A stretch of DNA of 31,750 nt from CAYMTN01 sp964393335 (GCA_964393335.1 CAYMTN010000039.1:1-31750), one strand, 5' to 3'. Counted from the stretch's first letter, positions 14,650-22,989 are shown. Numbers and translations are program-made. Notes: generated by a model from the letters alone, not told the origin.

Positions 14650-15021
14650 ATGATCGCCGCCTGGAAACACCGCGCCCAACAACTCAAAACGGAACTGCTC
14701 GCCTTGTACCTCGCGTACCGCGATCCGCGCGTGCCCTGGGTGGCGCGCGTGGTCGCGGCGCTGGTCGTGGCGTACGCGTTCAGCCCGCTGGACCTGATCC
14801 CCGATCCGATCCCGGTGCTGGGTTACCTGGACGACCTGATCATCGTGCCGCTGGGGATCGTGATCGCGCTGCGCCTGATCCCCCCGGCGGTGATGGACGA
14901 CTGCCGCGCCCAGGCCCGGCAGATGGTGGCGCAGGGCAGGCCGGTGAACTGGATCGCGGCGGGTGTGATCGTGCTGATCTGGATCGCGCTGGCGGTGGTC
15001 GTGGTCCGGCTGGTGTGGTGA
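14650..15021 (+). CDS. YkvA family (DUF1232) membrane protein
   Basis: A 123-residue protein with the DUF1232 core AYAFSPLDLIPDPIPVLGYL (41-60) and DDLIIVPLGIVIALRLIP (61-78), preceded by a basic helix and followed by a C-terminal transmembrane helix (about 101-121). Family function is unknown. The start at ATG 14650-14652 is preferred because AGGAG (14633-14637) is upstream and the family usually begins just before the YLAYRDPR helix; an ATG at 14596 would add 18 unremarkable residues. Confidence 0.88.
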   Translation: MIAAWKHRAQQLKTELLALYLAYRDPRVPWVARVVAALVVAYAFSPLDLIPDPIPVLGYLDDLIIVPLGIVIALRLIPPAVMDDCRAQARQMVAQGRPVNWIAAGVIVLIWIALAVVVVRLVW

Positions 15022-15064
15022 ACGTGCGTGTGTGGGGGGCGAATGCCGCCCGGAATGTTTGACG

Positions 15065-15093
15065 TTTTTCGTAGGGGCGTTTGCTGCGCCCAA
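15065..15093. repeat. Dispersed GTAGGGGCGTTTGCTGCG repeat, copy 2 (partial)
   Basis: TTTTTCGTAGGGGCG and TTTGCTGCGCCCAAG match the left part of 8198-8270, including the preceding T-run. The right arm is missing. It lies in the gap between the convergent YkvA and methyltransferase genes. Confidence 0.6.
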
Positions 15094-15124
15094 GATTCTA
15101 AAAGACTATCTCTCAAACTCGCGC

Positions 15125-15751
15125 CTACGCCAGCCGCGCCGCCAGCAGGTAGTGATCGGGCGTATCTTCCGCCGTGAGGACCATGAATCCCGCCGACATC
15201 AGGACGCGGATCACGTCGCCAACGGGCGGCAGCAGGTGCGCGCGCACGCGCGGATCAGCCGCCTGGGCGTGGATGGCGTTGACCTGCGCGCGGCTGATGT
15301 CGTGCAGGATCAGCAGCCGCCCGCCCGGCACCAGCACGCGCCGGAACTCGGCCAGCGCCGCCGGGCGATCTTCGAGGTGAGCGAAGCTGTCGTGGCAGGT
15401 GACCAGATCGATCCGGTTCGCGGCGACCGGCAGGCGTTGCGCGTTGGCGCGCAGCCACCCGACGCCGCCGCGCACGCGATCCCTGGCCCGCGCCCGCCGC
15501 AGCATCGCCCCGGACAGGTCCAAGGCCGTGATCGTGGCCCCCGGCGCATGGCGGCGCACGTGGGGTAGAAAGGCCCCGGTCCCGCTGCCGATGTCGAGGA
15601 TGTGCCGGGCCCCGGCGAACAGCGCCGCACGCGGTGCCAGCAGCCGCGCGAGATGCGCGTCCCGTTCGGGGGATTGCATCGCGTCCCACCGGGCGGCGAG
15701 TGCATCAAAAAACGCGGCGAGATCGCGGTCGGACGCCGCTGAATCCGGCAT
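15125..15751 (-). CDS. SAM-dependent methyltransferase, class I
   Basis: A 208-residue Rossmann-fold methyltransferase of Methyltransf_11 type. Motif I is HILDIGSGTGAFLPH (50-64), the post-I acid is TALDLSGAM (around 76-83), motif II is RIDLVTCHDSFAHLED and motif III is FRRVLVPGGRLLILHDI. The substrate is unknown; the small-molecule type is suggested by the family. The ATG at 15749-15751 has AAGGA 7-8 nt upstream; the frame extends to 15859 but the extra residues have no family resemblance and cross the promoter region. Confidence 0.92.
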   Translation of the reverse strand: MPDSAASDRDLAAFFDALAARWDAMQSPERDAHLARLLAPRAALFAGARHILDIGSGTGAFLPHVRRHAPGATITALDLSGAMLRRARARDRVRGGVGWLRANAQRLPVAANRIDLVTCHDSFAHLEDRPAALAEFRRVLVPGGRLLILHDISRAQVNAIHAQAADPRVRAHLLPPVGDVIRVLMSAGFMVLTAEDTPDHYLLAARLA

Positions 15752-15778
15752 GAGTGATCCTTTCTGGTGATGCTGCCC

Positions 15779-15787
15779 AGTGTAACA
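15779..15787 (-). promoter_or_regulatory. Extended -10 promoter of the methyltransferase gene
   Basis: Minus strand TGT-TACACT (TACACT at 15779-15784), 28 bp before the start codon. No strong -35 is seen. Confidence 0.45.
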
Positions 15788-15838
15788 TTGCGCCGGATGC
15801 GCCGCCACTTGATCGGGGGCCTGCCAGCGACACGAGTC

Positions 15839-15867
15839 TTGCAGAAGGCACCCCCACATGCTACACT
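15839..15867 (+). promoter_or_regulatory. Promoter of the first glycosidase-like gene
   Basis: TTGCAG (15839-15844), 17-bp spacer ending TGC, and TACACT (15862-15867): a -35 plus extended -10, 38 bp upstream of the ATG at 15905. It is divergent from the methyltransferase promoter. Confidence 0.75.
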
Positions 15868-15904
15868 ACCGGCACGTTGTACGCGGGCTGCGTGGGGGGT
15901 GGAA

Positions 15905-17596
15905 ATGGGGAAACGCGTGATGGATAACCACCGATTATCACGAACGCTGGTGCGCCGGGTGTTGATCCTGGCGCTGTTGGTGACGCTGGTGATGCCCGGC
16001 GTGGCAGCCTATGCCCAGGGTGACGATGCGACGGTCGTGCCGGACATGCTGAACATGCGGCATGGCCCCGGCAGCGAGTACGCGATCACGGCCAAACTGG
16101 CGCGCGGTACGGTCGTCGCGCTGCTGGCACGGGATGACGTGCCCGCTAACGGCCTGTGGTTGTATGTCCGCACCCCGGATGGCGCGCAGGGCTGGCTGTT
16201 ATCCGATTACCTCGATATCGACGCCAGCCTGGACCTGGAAGCGCTGCCGGTACAGGCCCCGCCGCCCGATCTCGGCACGCCCATGCAAGAAGAAACCGCC
16301 CCGGCAGCCCCGGCGGACCAGCCGCAGGCCCCTGCCGCGCCCGCCTTCCCGGAAGGGACCGGCGTCCCGGCGCAGACGACGGCGACTGTCAACATGCGCA
16401 CCGGGCCGGGGACCGGCTACCAGGTGATCCGCACCGTGCAGGCCGGTACGCTGGCGCTGGCCAAAGGGCGCACCGGCGCGATTGACTGGGTCTTCATCAG
16501 CGTGAGCGGCCAGGATGGCTGGATTTATTACAGTTACATCCAGCTCACGTCCGGTTATTTGAGTTCGCTGCCGGTCGTCAACACGATCGTCACGGATATC
16601 ATCGCGCCGCCCGCCGCCGACACGGGCCAGACGGGCGGCGGTGTCCCGGCTCCGGTGGCCGGTGGGGCAGGGCTGGCCGGATTCGGGTACGGCGGGCACG
16701 TCGACAGCTTCGCGTATCCGAACCTGATGGCGCACGCGGGCATGACCTGGGCCAAGCGCCAGATTCGTTTTACGCGCGGGGCATCGGGCGGTGTCGCGGC
16801 GGGTGCCATCAACCAGGCGCACGCCAACGGTTTCAAGATTTTGCTCGGCATCGTCGGCGCGAATCCAAACGACGTGACGCAGCCGGGTTATTTCGAGGAT
16901 TACGCGCGGTTTGTGGGCGAAGTTGCCGCGCTCGGCCCGGACGCAATCGAAGTCTGGAACGAGCAAAATATCGACCGCGAATGGGCGAACGGATCGATCG
17001 ATCCCGGCAGTTATACGCAGCTTCTCGCGCTGGCGTACAACGCGATCAAAAGCGCCAATCCCGGCGTAGCCGTGATCAGCGGCGCACCAGCCCCGACCGG
17101 GGCCGAAGGTGCGTTCGGCACGGCGGCGGTCTGGAACGACGATCGTTACGTGCGCGGCATGGCGGCAGCCGGTGCGGCCCGCTACATGGACTGTATCGGC
17201 GCGCATTACAACGAGGGCATTGTCAGCCCCAACCAGACCAGCGGCGACCCGCGCGGCAATTACTACACGCGCTATTTTTGGGGCATGATCAACACCTATT
17301 CGAGCGCCTTTGGCGGGGCACGCCCGATCTGTTTTACCGAGTTGGGCTACCTGTCGCCGGAGGGATTCGGCCCGCTGCCCGGTTCGTTTGGGTGGGGCGC
17401 GAATACCAGCGTCGCGGAGCAGGCGCAGTGGTTGGCCGACGCCGTGCGGCTGGCCCGCAGCAGTGGCCGCGTCAAGCTGGTGATTATCTGGAACGTCGAT
17501 TTTACCGCTTACGGAGCCGACCCGATGGCCGGGTACGCCATTGTGCGGCCTGGCGGCGGGTGTCCGGCGTGCGACGCGCTGGCCGGGGTGCGTTAG
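15905..17596 (+). CDS. Secreted SH3b-SH3b-clan A glycoside hydrolase-like protein (paralogue 1)
   Basis: The 563-residue precursor has a signal peptide (about 1-38, ending AAYAQG). Two bacterial SH3 domains follow: about 43-105 (LNMRHGPGSEYAITAKLARG) and 158-215 (VNMRTGPGTGYQVIRTVQAG), separated by a Pro/Ala linker; such domains bind cell-wall or other polymers. Residues about 257-560 form a TIM barrel of clan A type (GH5/GH39-like) with acid/base E353 in EVWNEQNIDREW and nucleophile E479 in ICFTELGYLSPEG. The C-terminus has CPACDAL (553-559), shared with the next gene. The substrate cannot be deduced. The start at ATG 15905 is chosen over upstream in-frame ATGs because the promoter lies at 15839-15867; ATG 15920 is an alternative. 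Confidence 0.88.
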   Translation: MGKRVMDNHRLSRTLVRRVLILALLVTLVMPGVAAYAQGDDATVVPDMLNMRHGPGSEYAITAKLARGTVVALLARDDVPANGLWLYVRTPDGAQGWLLSDYLDIDASLDLEALPVQAPPPDLGTPMQEETAPAAPADQPQAPAAPAFPEGTGVPAQTTATVNMRTGPGTGYQVIRTVQAGTLALAKGRTGAIDWVFISVSGQDGWIYYSYIQLTSGYLSSLPVVNTIVTDIIAPPAADTGQTGGGVPAPVAGGAGLAGFGYGGHVDSFAYPNLMAHAGMTWAKRQIRFTRGASGGVAAGAINQAHANGFKILLGIVGANPNDVTQPGYFEDYARFVGEVAALGPDAIEVWNEQNIDREWANGSIDPGSYTQLLALAYNAIKSANPGVAVISGAPAPTGAEGAFGTAAVWNDDRYVRGMAAAGAARYMDCIGAHYNEGIVSPNQTSGDPRGNYYTRYFWGMINTYSSAFGGARPICFTELGYLSPEGFGPLPGSFGWGANTSVAEQAQWLADAVRLARSSGRVKLVIIWNVDFTAYGADPMAGYAIVRPGGGCPACDALAGVR

Positions 17597-17663
17597 AGGC
17601 GTTTGTCGGGGACCCCTGCCGAGTATTCGCGCCCGGTTGACCACAGTCGATAATGTACAACGC

Positions 17664-17719
17664 CGGGGCAGCTTCCGACACGTGAGGTTGCCCCGCTTGC
17701 ACGCGGTACGACCGCGTGC
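17664..17719 (+). other. Two adjacent hairpins in the leader between glycosidase-like genes 1 and 2
   Basis: GGGGCA...TGCCCC (17664-17694) is followed by a perfect 9-bp stem with a 3-nt loop, GCACGCGGT-ACG-ACCGCGTGC (17699-17719). No T-run follows, so termination is unlikely; processing, stability or translational control of the downstream gene (start at 17750) is possible. Confidence 0.55.
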
Positions 17720-17749
17720 CACCATGCAGCCTAACGGAGTCAGTCCTCA

Positions 17750-20700
17750 ATGAGTGATATGCCACCTGCCGACCGGCCTGAAACCGGTGATCCACAGTCC
17801 GACCCCGTCCGCCGGGAACCAGAGGTCAAACCGGCAGAACCGGGCCGCCGCCGTCCCTCCGCCACCCCGGTGATGCCGCGTTTTGCCCCGGAGGTCGAGC
17901 CGCCGCAGGCACGCGGCAGCGAAACAGGCCGCCACGCGATGCCCCAAACGCCGGTCAGGCCGCAGTTTGCGGATGCGCCCACGTCGCCCGACACACCCGG
18001 CGGGCAGCCCTCTCGAACGCGGCGCGGTTGTGCGCTGCCGGTGCTGGGCATTGGCGTGATCGCGCTGGCGCTGGTCGCGCTGGCCTTGTTTTTGCCGCCC
18101 GTGTCGCTGTGGGACCGGATCGATGGGCAGCTCAACGGCGGGTCATCGAACGGGCCGGACGTGACGCAGGTCGGCGGTCTGACATTTTTCGCGCTGAGTC
18201 CGTCTGCGCCCCAGATCGCAGTGGACGGATTGACGATTGCCGTCGAACCGGCGGCGCTCACCAGCCCGTTTAGCGTCCATGTACTCGCCGTGTCGCCCGC
18301 CGATTACCTGGCAGGACGTACCCTCACCCCGGCGGAGGGCTGGTTCTGCGAAACCGATCTGCCGGAGCATCACGCGCTCGCCAGCCCGGTCTACAGCCTG
18401 GCGCAGAACGGCACGTCGCCGGGCCGGTTTTCGCTCCAGGTGGAGCCATCCCCCGACGCAGGCACCGATCCCGGCGCATTAGAGCTGCACGTGTGGAACG
18501 CGACATCCGGCATGTGGCAGTTCTGGCCGTCCCTGGTGACCGGCAGCGGCGCGCTGGCCGCCCAGATCGATTATTTGCCGCGCTGCGTGGCGCTGCTGCG
18601 CGAAGCCGAATCGCTGCGGCGGGTCGGTCTCACGCTGGCCGTGACGGATACGTTCTCGCCGGACATGGTCACAGCCCACATGCGCGTCTATCCCGGCAGC
18701 CTGCGCCCGACCGCGACCGGCGCGCTGCAAGTCGTGCTTGCGCCCGGTTTTGAAACGGGGCAGGGCTACGACGTGCTGCCGCTGATCCAGAACTTTGAAG
18801 ACCCGGCGGTGGTCGATATCGCTACCTTGCAGCGCATCATCGAAAACCCGGCGCTGCGTACCGAACACGCGCGGCTGATTGCGGCGTTTATCCTGGGCAA
18901 CGAGGGATACGCGGGCGTGGCGATCGACTACCGCGCGCTGCCGGTTGACCTGCGCGATGCGTATACCCTGTTTGTGCGCGAGCTGGTGGACCTGCTCCAT
19001 ACCCAGAACCGGCTGCTGACCGTTGTGCTGCCCGCGCCGGACTACGATCCCGGCTCCGGGACCTGGAACACGGGCGGCTACGACTGGCCGGCGCTGGGAC
19101 GGTATGCCGACGAAGTCGCCGTGATGATGCCGCTCGATCCGGGCGCGTATGTGCCGGGGGCGGAGGTCGATCAACTGCTGGACTGGGCGACGACCCAGAT
19201 CACGCGCGGCAAGCTGCTGATGGGCCTTGAGGCGCTCAGCGTCGAGGACCAGGGGCGGGGCGTGATGGCACCGGTGACGGTTGGCGAAGCGTTGGATTAT
19301 TTGGGCGTGCAGGTCGATCCATCCGGCCCGGTTGAAGCCGGGCAGACGGTCACGGCGCGGCTTTACAGCCCCGGCGTGCAGGCCGATTTTGGCCGCGACG
19401 CGGACGCACAGACGCCGTTCATTCGCTACAACTCGCCCGACGGCGTGGCGCTGCGTACCATGTGGCTGACCGACCCCGACGCCCTGGATTTCCGCCTGGA
19501 ACGCGCCGTCGCGCACAATCTTAACGGCATCTACGTGCAGGATGCCATGAAACCCGGCACGCTGCCCGGCCTGGAAACGGCGCTGTTGGCCTACGGTCTC
19601 AATCAGCCCGGTGAGGCCAGTATCTTCGATCCCATCGTGGTATGGACGGCGCGCGCCGGTACGGGCGTGATCGAGGAGAAAGCTGCCGCGCCCGGCGAGC
19701 CGTTCACCGTCGAAGTCCCGGCGGACGTTACCGAACTGGTCGTCGAGGCACGCATGAACGGCAAGCTGCTCGGCAGCCAGACGCTGACGGTTGCCGTGCC
19801 GGAACCGACCGGGACACCCGCCCCGGTCGATACACCCACACCGAGCGAGCTGGCGGCTCCGACCGGCACACCCGTCCCGGTCGATACGCTCGCACCGGAA
19901 GAGGCGGCTCCCACGCCGCCAACCGGGACGCCCCTTCCGGCTGAGACACCGCCGCCGACCGGTACGGCCACGCCCGACGACTCGCCGTCCGCGCTGGACC
20001 AGCCGATTCCTACCGTAGACCCGGCGATCCTGGCCGGGGCGGACGTGGGCAGCGTCTTTGAGACGGGCGTCGTCGTGTCCCAACTCGACCGGACGCTGCT
20101 GGACGTGGGCCGCACCCACCTGGCCTGGATCAAACTGGAGATCACGTATCGCATCGGCGCGACACCCGCCGCCCAGCAGCAGAACATCGAGCAGGCGCAG
20201 GCCAACGGGTTGAAGATTCTGCTCAACGTGGCAGGCGATCCGGCTGAGTTTGAAACGATCGACCGCGCCGACTACATCGAGCAGTTCGTCACGTACATTG
20301 GCGGGCTGGCGTCGTATGGCGTGGACGGGATCGAAATCTGGCGCGACATGAACGGCCAGATGCCTGCCGCCGACTACGTGCAGCTCCTGGGCCGCGCCTA
20401 TTACGCCATCAAAACCGCCAACCCATCGACGCTGGTGATCACCGGGGCCTTGACGCCCATCGAAGCGCCGGAGACACCCGATCAGGATGACGGCGTCTAT
20501 GTTGGCCAGTTGGCCGACGCGGGGGCAGGCCAGTACGCGGATTGTATCGGCGTGCAGTACCTGGCGGGCACCGTGTCGCCCGCGACGACCAGCGGCGATC
20601 CGCGTGGTGACAACCCGGTCTATTACCTGCCGACTGTGACGGATCGCGCCTGGAATGCATTTGGCGGGACGCTGCCGGTGTGTTATACCCGGCTGGGTTA

Positions 20701-20962
20701 TCTCTCGCCGGAGGGTTATCCGCCGCTGCCGGAGGGGTACACCTGGGCGCAGAACACGACCGCCGCCCAGCAGGCTGCATGGCTGGCGGATGCCGTGCAA
20801 TTGGGCATGGCGGGCAGCCAGGTCCGGTTGTTGGTGATCTGGGTGATGAGCGCCGCCCAATTCGAGGATGGCAGCCCCCAGGTGGGGTACGCGATCATCC
20901 GGCCTGACGGATCGTGCCCGGCCTGTGACGCACTGGAACCGCTGCTCAGCCAGCCGGAATGA
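17750..20962 (+). CDS. Membrane-anchored double pseudo-glycosidase: GH18-like plus clan A-like barrels (paralogue 2)
   Basis: The 1070-residue protein has a Pro-rich cytoplasmic tail (1-90), one transmembrane helix (about 96-117), a beta-rich region (140-280), a GH18/YaaH-like barrel (about 295-615), a beta domain (620-684), a Pro/Thr linker (685-757) and a clan A barrel (about 760-1060) close to that of the preceding gene. The GH18 signature, normally DGxxIDxE, reads EGYAGVAIDYRALP (385-398), so the catalytic Glu is R395 and the first Asp is Ala. In the clan A barrel, WNE is WRD (864-866) and the nucleophile TEL is TRL (R981). Both barrels should be inactive and may bind glycan. It ends with the same CPACDAL motif. 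GGAG lies 10 nt before the ATG. Confidence 0.85.
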   Translation: MSDMPPADRPETGDPQSDPVRREPEVKPAEPGRRRPSATPVMPRFAPEVEPPQARGSETGRHAMPQTPVRPQFADAPTSPDTPGGQPSRTRRGCALPVLGIGVIALALVALALFLPPVSLWDRIDGQLNGGSSNGPDVTQVGGLTFFALSPSAPQIAVDGLTIAVEPAALTSPFSVHVLAVSPADYLAGRTLTPAEGWFCETDLPEHHALASPVYSLAQNGTSPGRFSLQVEPSPDAGTDPGALELHVWNATSGMWQFWPSLVTGSGALAAQIDYLPRCVALLREAESLRRVGLTLAVTDTFSPDMVTAHMRVYPGSLRPTATGALQVVLAPGFETGQGYDVLPLIQNFEDPAVVDIATLQRIIENPALRTEHARLIAAFILGNEGYAGVAIDYRALPVDLRDAYTLFVRELVDLLHTQNRLLTVVLPAPDYDPGSGTWNTGGYDWPALGRYADEVAVMMPLDPGAYVPGAEVDQLLDWATTQITRGKLLMGLEALSVEDQGRGVMAPVTVGEALDYLGVQVDPSGPVEAGQTVTARLYSPGVQADFGRDADAQTPFIRYNSPDGVALRTMWLTDPDALDFRLERAVAHNLNGIYVQDAMKPGTLPGLETALLAYGLNQPGEASIFDPIVVWTARAGTGVIEEKAAAPGEPFTVEVPADVTELVVEARMNGKLLGSQTLTVAVPEPTGTPAPVDTPTPSELAAPTGTPVPVDTLAPEEAAPTPPTGTPLPAETPPPTGTATPDDSPSALDQPIPTVDPAILAGADVGSVFETGVVVSQLDRTLLDVGRTHLAWIKLEITYRIGATPAAQQQNIEQAQANGLKILLNVAGDPAEFETIDRADYIEQFVTYIGGLASYGVDGIEIWRDMNGQMPAADYVQLLGRAYYAIKTANPSTLVITGALTPIEAPETPDQDDGVYVGQLADAGAGQYADCIGVQYLAGTVSPATTSGDPRGDNPVYYLPTVTDRAWNAFGGTLPVCYTRLGYLSPEGYPPLPEGYTWAQNTTAAQQAAWLADAVQLGMAGSQVRLLVIWVMSAAQFEDGSPQVGYAIIRPDGSCPACDALEPLLSQPE
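19805..19909 (+). repeat. Imperfect tandem repeat encoding the Pro/Thr linker
   Basis: Two units (54 and 51 bp) both begin CCGACCGG-ACACCCG and end GGCGGCT, encoding PTGTPxPVDTxxPxExAA twice. Divergent partial units continue to about 19970. Such linkers usually separate extracellular domains. Confidence 0.7.
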
Positions 20963-20993
20963 GCGGCGCTGCAAGCGGATCGTAGGGTGATCG

Positions 20994-21024
20994 TTGTCTT
21001 ACCCCCACCGGTTTACGTTACAAT
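20994..21024 (+). promoter_or_regulatory. Possible promoter of the third glycosidase-like gene
   Basis: TTGTCT (20994-20999) and TACAAT (21019-21024) with a long 19-bp spacer, 100 bp before the start codon. The spacing makes it moderate at best. Confidence 0.4.
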
Positions 21025-21123
21025 CGGGGTATGGCAGAAACGGTTTGGGATGTTAGCGAACAGCCAGCAACTAATGAACTGTTGTTACCCTGTCACACAA
21101 AAAAGCATGGGAGGAAATTTTTT

Positions 21124-22650
21124 ATGCACACATCCGCCGCAATGACACGCCAGCGCCAGATTCGCGGCTTCGTCGCTGCCTGGTTGGGCATTACGCTGCT
21201 GATGGGCGCGTTGACGTTCATCGGGATTTATTACGCGACCGGGCTGGTGAACAACACCGACACCGGCGACAACGTCAGCGTGGTGGCGGTCCCTAACGCC
21301 GGTTTGGCCGGTGACACTGCTGCTGCGTTTGATCCCAACACGATTGAAGCGACGCCGGTCGGGCGTGCCGAGGCCGTCCAGGCCGAAGCGGAAGCGCCAG
21401 CCGAAGCAGGTGCGCCAGCCGAAGCAGGCGCGCCAGTCGAAGCTGGCGTGCCAGATGTCGCGCCCGGTGGTGAATCGGGTGGCGCGGCGGTGATGGTCCC
21501 CGCTGCCCCGCCGGAAGCCGCCGCCCAGGGCGAGGCAACCGCGACGCCGGTGCCGTCGCCGACCGCCGTGCCGGTTGATGACGGCGCGTTCCAGTTGGGG
21601 ATTCAAGTCCAGCCGAACGTCGATCCCGCAGTCTACAGCATCTGGATGGGCGAAGTACGCGACAAACTCAAGCTGAACTGGATCAAACAACAGGTGCGCT
21701 GGGATGAAGTCGAGCCGCAGCCGGGCCAGTACGATTGGGCCGCGCTGGATGTCGCGCTGGCGCAAGCCCACGATTACGGCATCAAGGTGATGATCAGCGT
21801 CGTGACCGCGCCGGATTGGGCGCGCGAACCGGGCAACCAGCGCCTGTCCGAAGTTGGCCCGCCTGCCGATCCGCAGACCTACGCCAATTTCCTGACGACG
21901 CTGCTGTACCGCTATCCCGGCCAGGTTCACGCGGTCGAGGTGTGGAACGAGATGAACATCGACCGCGAATGGGCGTCGGTCTACGGGCTGAGCGCCCAGC
22001 GTTACGTGGACCTGCTGCGCGCGGCGTATGCGGCCATCAAGGCGGTCGATCCGGGCATCATCGTGATCAGCGGCGCGCTGTCCCCGACCGGGCTGAATGA
22101 CGGCGTGCGCGCCTACGACGATTTTGTCTACATGGACATGTTGATCCAGGCGGGAGTGCTCCAGACGACGGACTGCGTCGGCGCGCATCACAACGGCTAC
22201 AACATCGGCCCGAATGTGCCCTGGAACAACGTGCCCAACGATCCGACCGCGACCTTCCGGGGGCCGTTTGACAACGCGCACCATAGCTGGTCGTTCTACA
22301 GCACGCTGAACGGTTACGCGCAGCGTATCCAGCAGGCCGGCAGCGACAAGAAACTGTGCATCACCGAGTTCGGCTGGCCCGTGACGGAAGACCTGGGCGG
22401 GTTCCCGGTCGGTTTTGAGTTCGCCAACGATAACACGCTGGAAGAGCAGGCCCAGTTCTTTGACGAAGCGATCCAGTTGATGCAGGACTGGGGTTTTGTG
22501 TGGCTGGCCTTCATCTGGAACCTGAATTACGGCCCGCAAGCGGGCTGGAATGCCAGCAATGACAACGTGCCCTATTCGCTGCTGCGGCCCGAATGGCAGA
22601 CCGCCCCGGCGTATGAGGCGATTGCCAGGTACAACTTCCGGGGGCAGTGA
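21124..22650 (+). CDS. Membrane-anchored clan A glycoside hydrolase-like protein (paralogue 3)
   Basis: A 508-residue protein with a basic N-terminus (TRQRQIRG), an uncleaved anchor or signal (about 15-38), a low-complexity Ala/Glu/Pro linker (80-150) and a clan A barrel (about 155-505). The barrel opens FQLGIQVQPN, has the family's WIKQQVRWDEVEPQPGQYDW segment (186-205), acid/base E276 in VEVWNEMNIDREW and nucleophile E415 in LCITEFGWPV, so it should be catalytic. Closest relatives by pattern are GH39/GH5-like enzymes, including those acting on exopolysaccharide; the substrate is not known. Start: ATG 21124 with GGGAGGA 8 nt upstream, preferred over an in-frame ATG at 21031. A terminator hairpin follows at 22709. 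Confidence 0.87.
   Translation: MHTSAAMTRQRQIRGFVAAWLGITLLMGALTFIGIYYATGLVNNTDTGDNVSVVAVPNAGLAGDTAAAFDPNTIEATPVGRAEAVQAEAEAPAEAGAPAEAGAPVEAGVPDVAPGGESGGAAVMVPAAPPEAAAQGEATATPVPSPTAVPVDDGAFQLGIQVQPNVDPAVYSIWMGEVRDKLKLNWIKQQVRWDEVEPQPGQYDWAALDVALAQAHDYGIKVMISVVTAPDWAREPGNQRLSEVGPPADPQTYANFLTTLLYRYPGQVHAVEVWNEMNIDREWASVYGLSAQRYVDLLRAAYAAIKAVDPGIIVISGALSPTGLNDGVRAYDDFVYMDMLIQAGVLQTTDCVGAHHNGYNIGPNVPWNNVPNDPTATFRGPFDNAHHSWSFYSTLNGYAQRIQQAGSDKKLCITEFGWPVTEDLGGFPVGFEFANDNTLEEQAQFFDEAIQLMQDWGFVWLAFIWNLNYGPQAGWNASNDNVPYSLLRPEWQTAPAYEAIARYNFRGQ
21394..21447 (+). repeat. 18-bp tandem repeat, 3 units, in the linker of paralogue 3
   Basis: Three near-identical 18-bp units (GCGCCAGCCGAAGCAGGT type) encode APAEAG, APAEAG and APVEAG. 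Such in-frame repeats can change copy number by slippage and so alter linker length. Confidence 0.85.
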
Positions 22651-22708
22651 TCCCCGGCTGAGTCCAACTGCGGGACTGGGGAAGCCCCGCAGGCCATACA
22701 CACCAACG

Positions 22709-22727
22709 GGCGGGCGTCATGCCCGCC
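22709..22727 (+). terminator. Hairpin after paralogue 3
   Basis: GGCGGGC-GTCAT-GCCCGCC is a perfect 7-bp stem followed by TGTCTTTG, 59 bp after the stop codon. The T-run is short, so termination is probable but not certain. Confidence 0.6.
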
Positions 22728-22874
22728 TGTCTTTGCCCTGGGGCAACACCGGTGTATCGATGACGTGAAACAAGTCCGGACGATCCTGTGCGCAGGCGAA
22801 CCGACGGTTCGTCAGCAGCGCCCAATATGTGTCAACTCAAGGGGCAGGTGTGTGTTTTTCGGCTTGTCGCCGGT

Positions 22875-22989
22875 TTACCTCACCTCTCCGCGCTACGCGC
22901 GGTGTCCCCTCTCCATGCGATGGCGAGGGGAAAAACCCAGGCTTTTCTCCTCCTCTCCACATGTGGAGCGAGGCCGGGAGGTGAGGTAA
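22875..22989. repeat. Dispersed hairpin repeat, copy 2 (divergent, longer)
   Basis: The outer arms TTACCTCACCTC and GAGGTGAGGTAA are perfect inverted repeats. Inside are shorter hairpins (CCGCGC-TAC-GCGCGG; CCCCTCTCCATG/TGGCGAGGGG; CTCCACATGTGGAG). The TCACC...CCCCTCTCC...GAGGGG...GGTGAGG layout places it in the same family as 4351-4417. Confidence 0.7.

Noticed and set aside
18479..20974. 831-codon minus-strand open frame opposite the 1070-residue protein
   Set aside because: Antisense frames stay open by chance in high-GC genes. Its product is rich in Arg, His and Gln with no domain resemblance, while the plus-strand frame has clear domains, a membrane helix and a ribosome binding site.
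21085..22701. 538-codon minus-strand open frame opposite paralogue 3
   Set aside because: Antisense shadow with no family resemblance; the plus strand has the barrel with both catalytic glutamates. The same holds for 16199-17725 minus, 4500-5546 plus and 26687-27877 minus.
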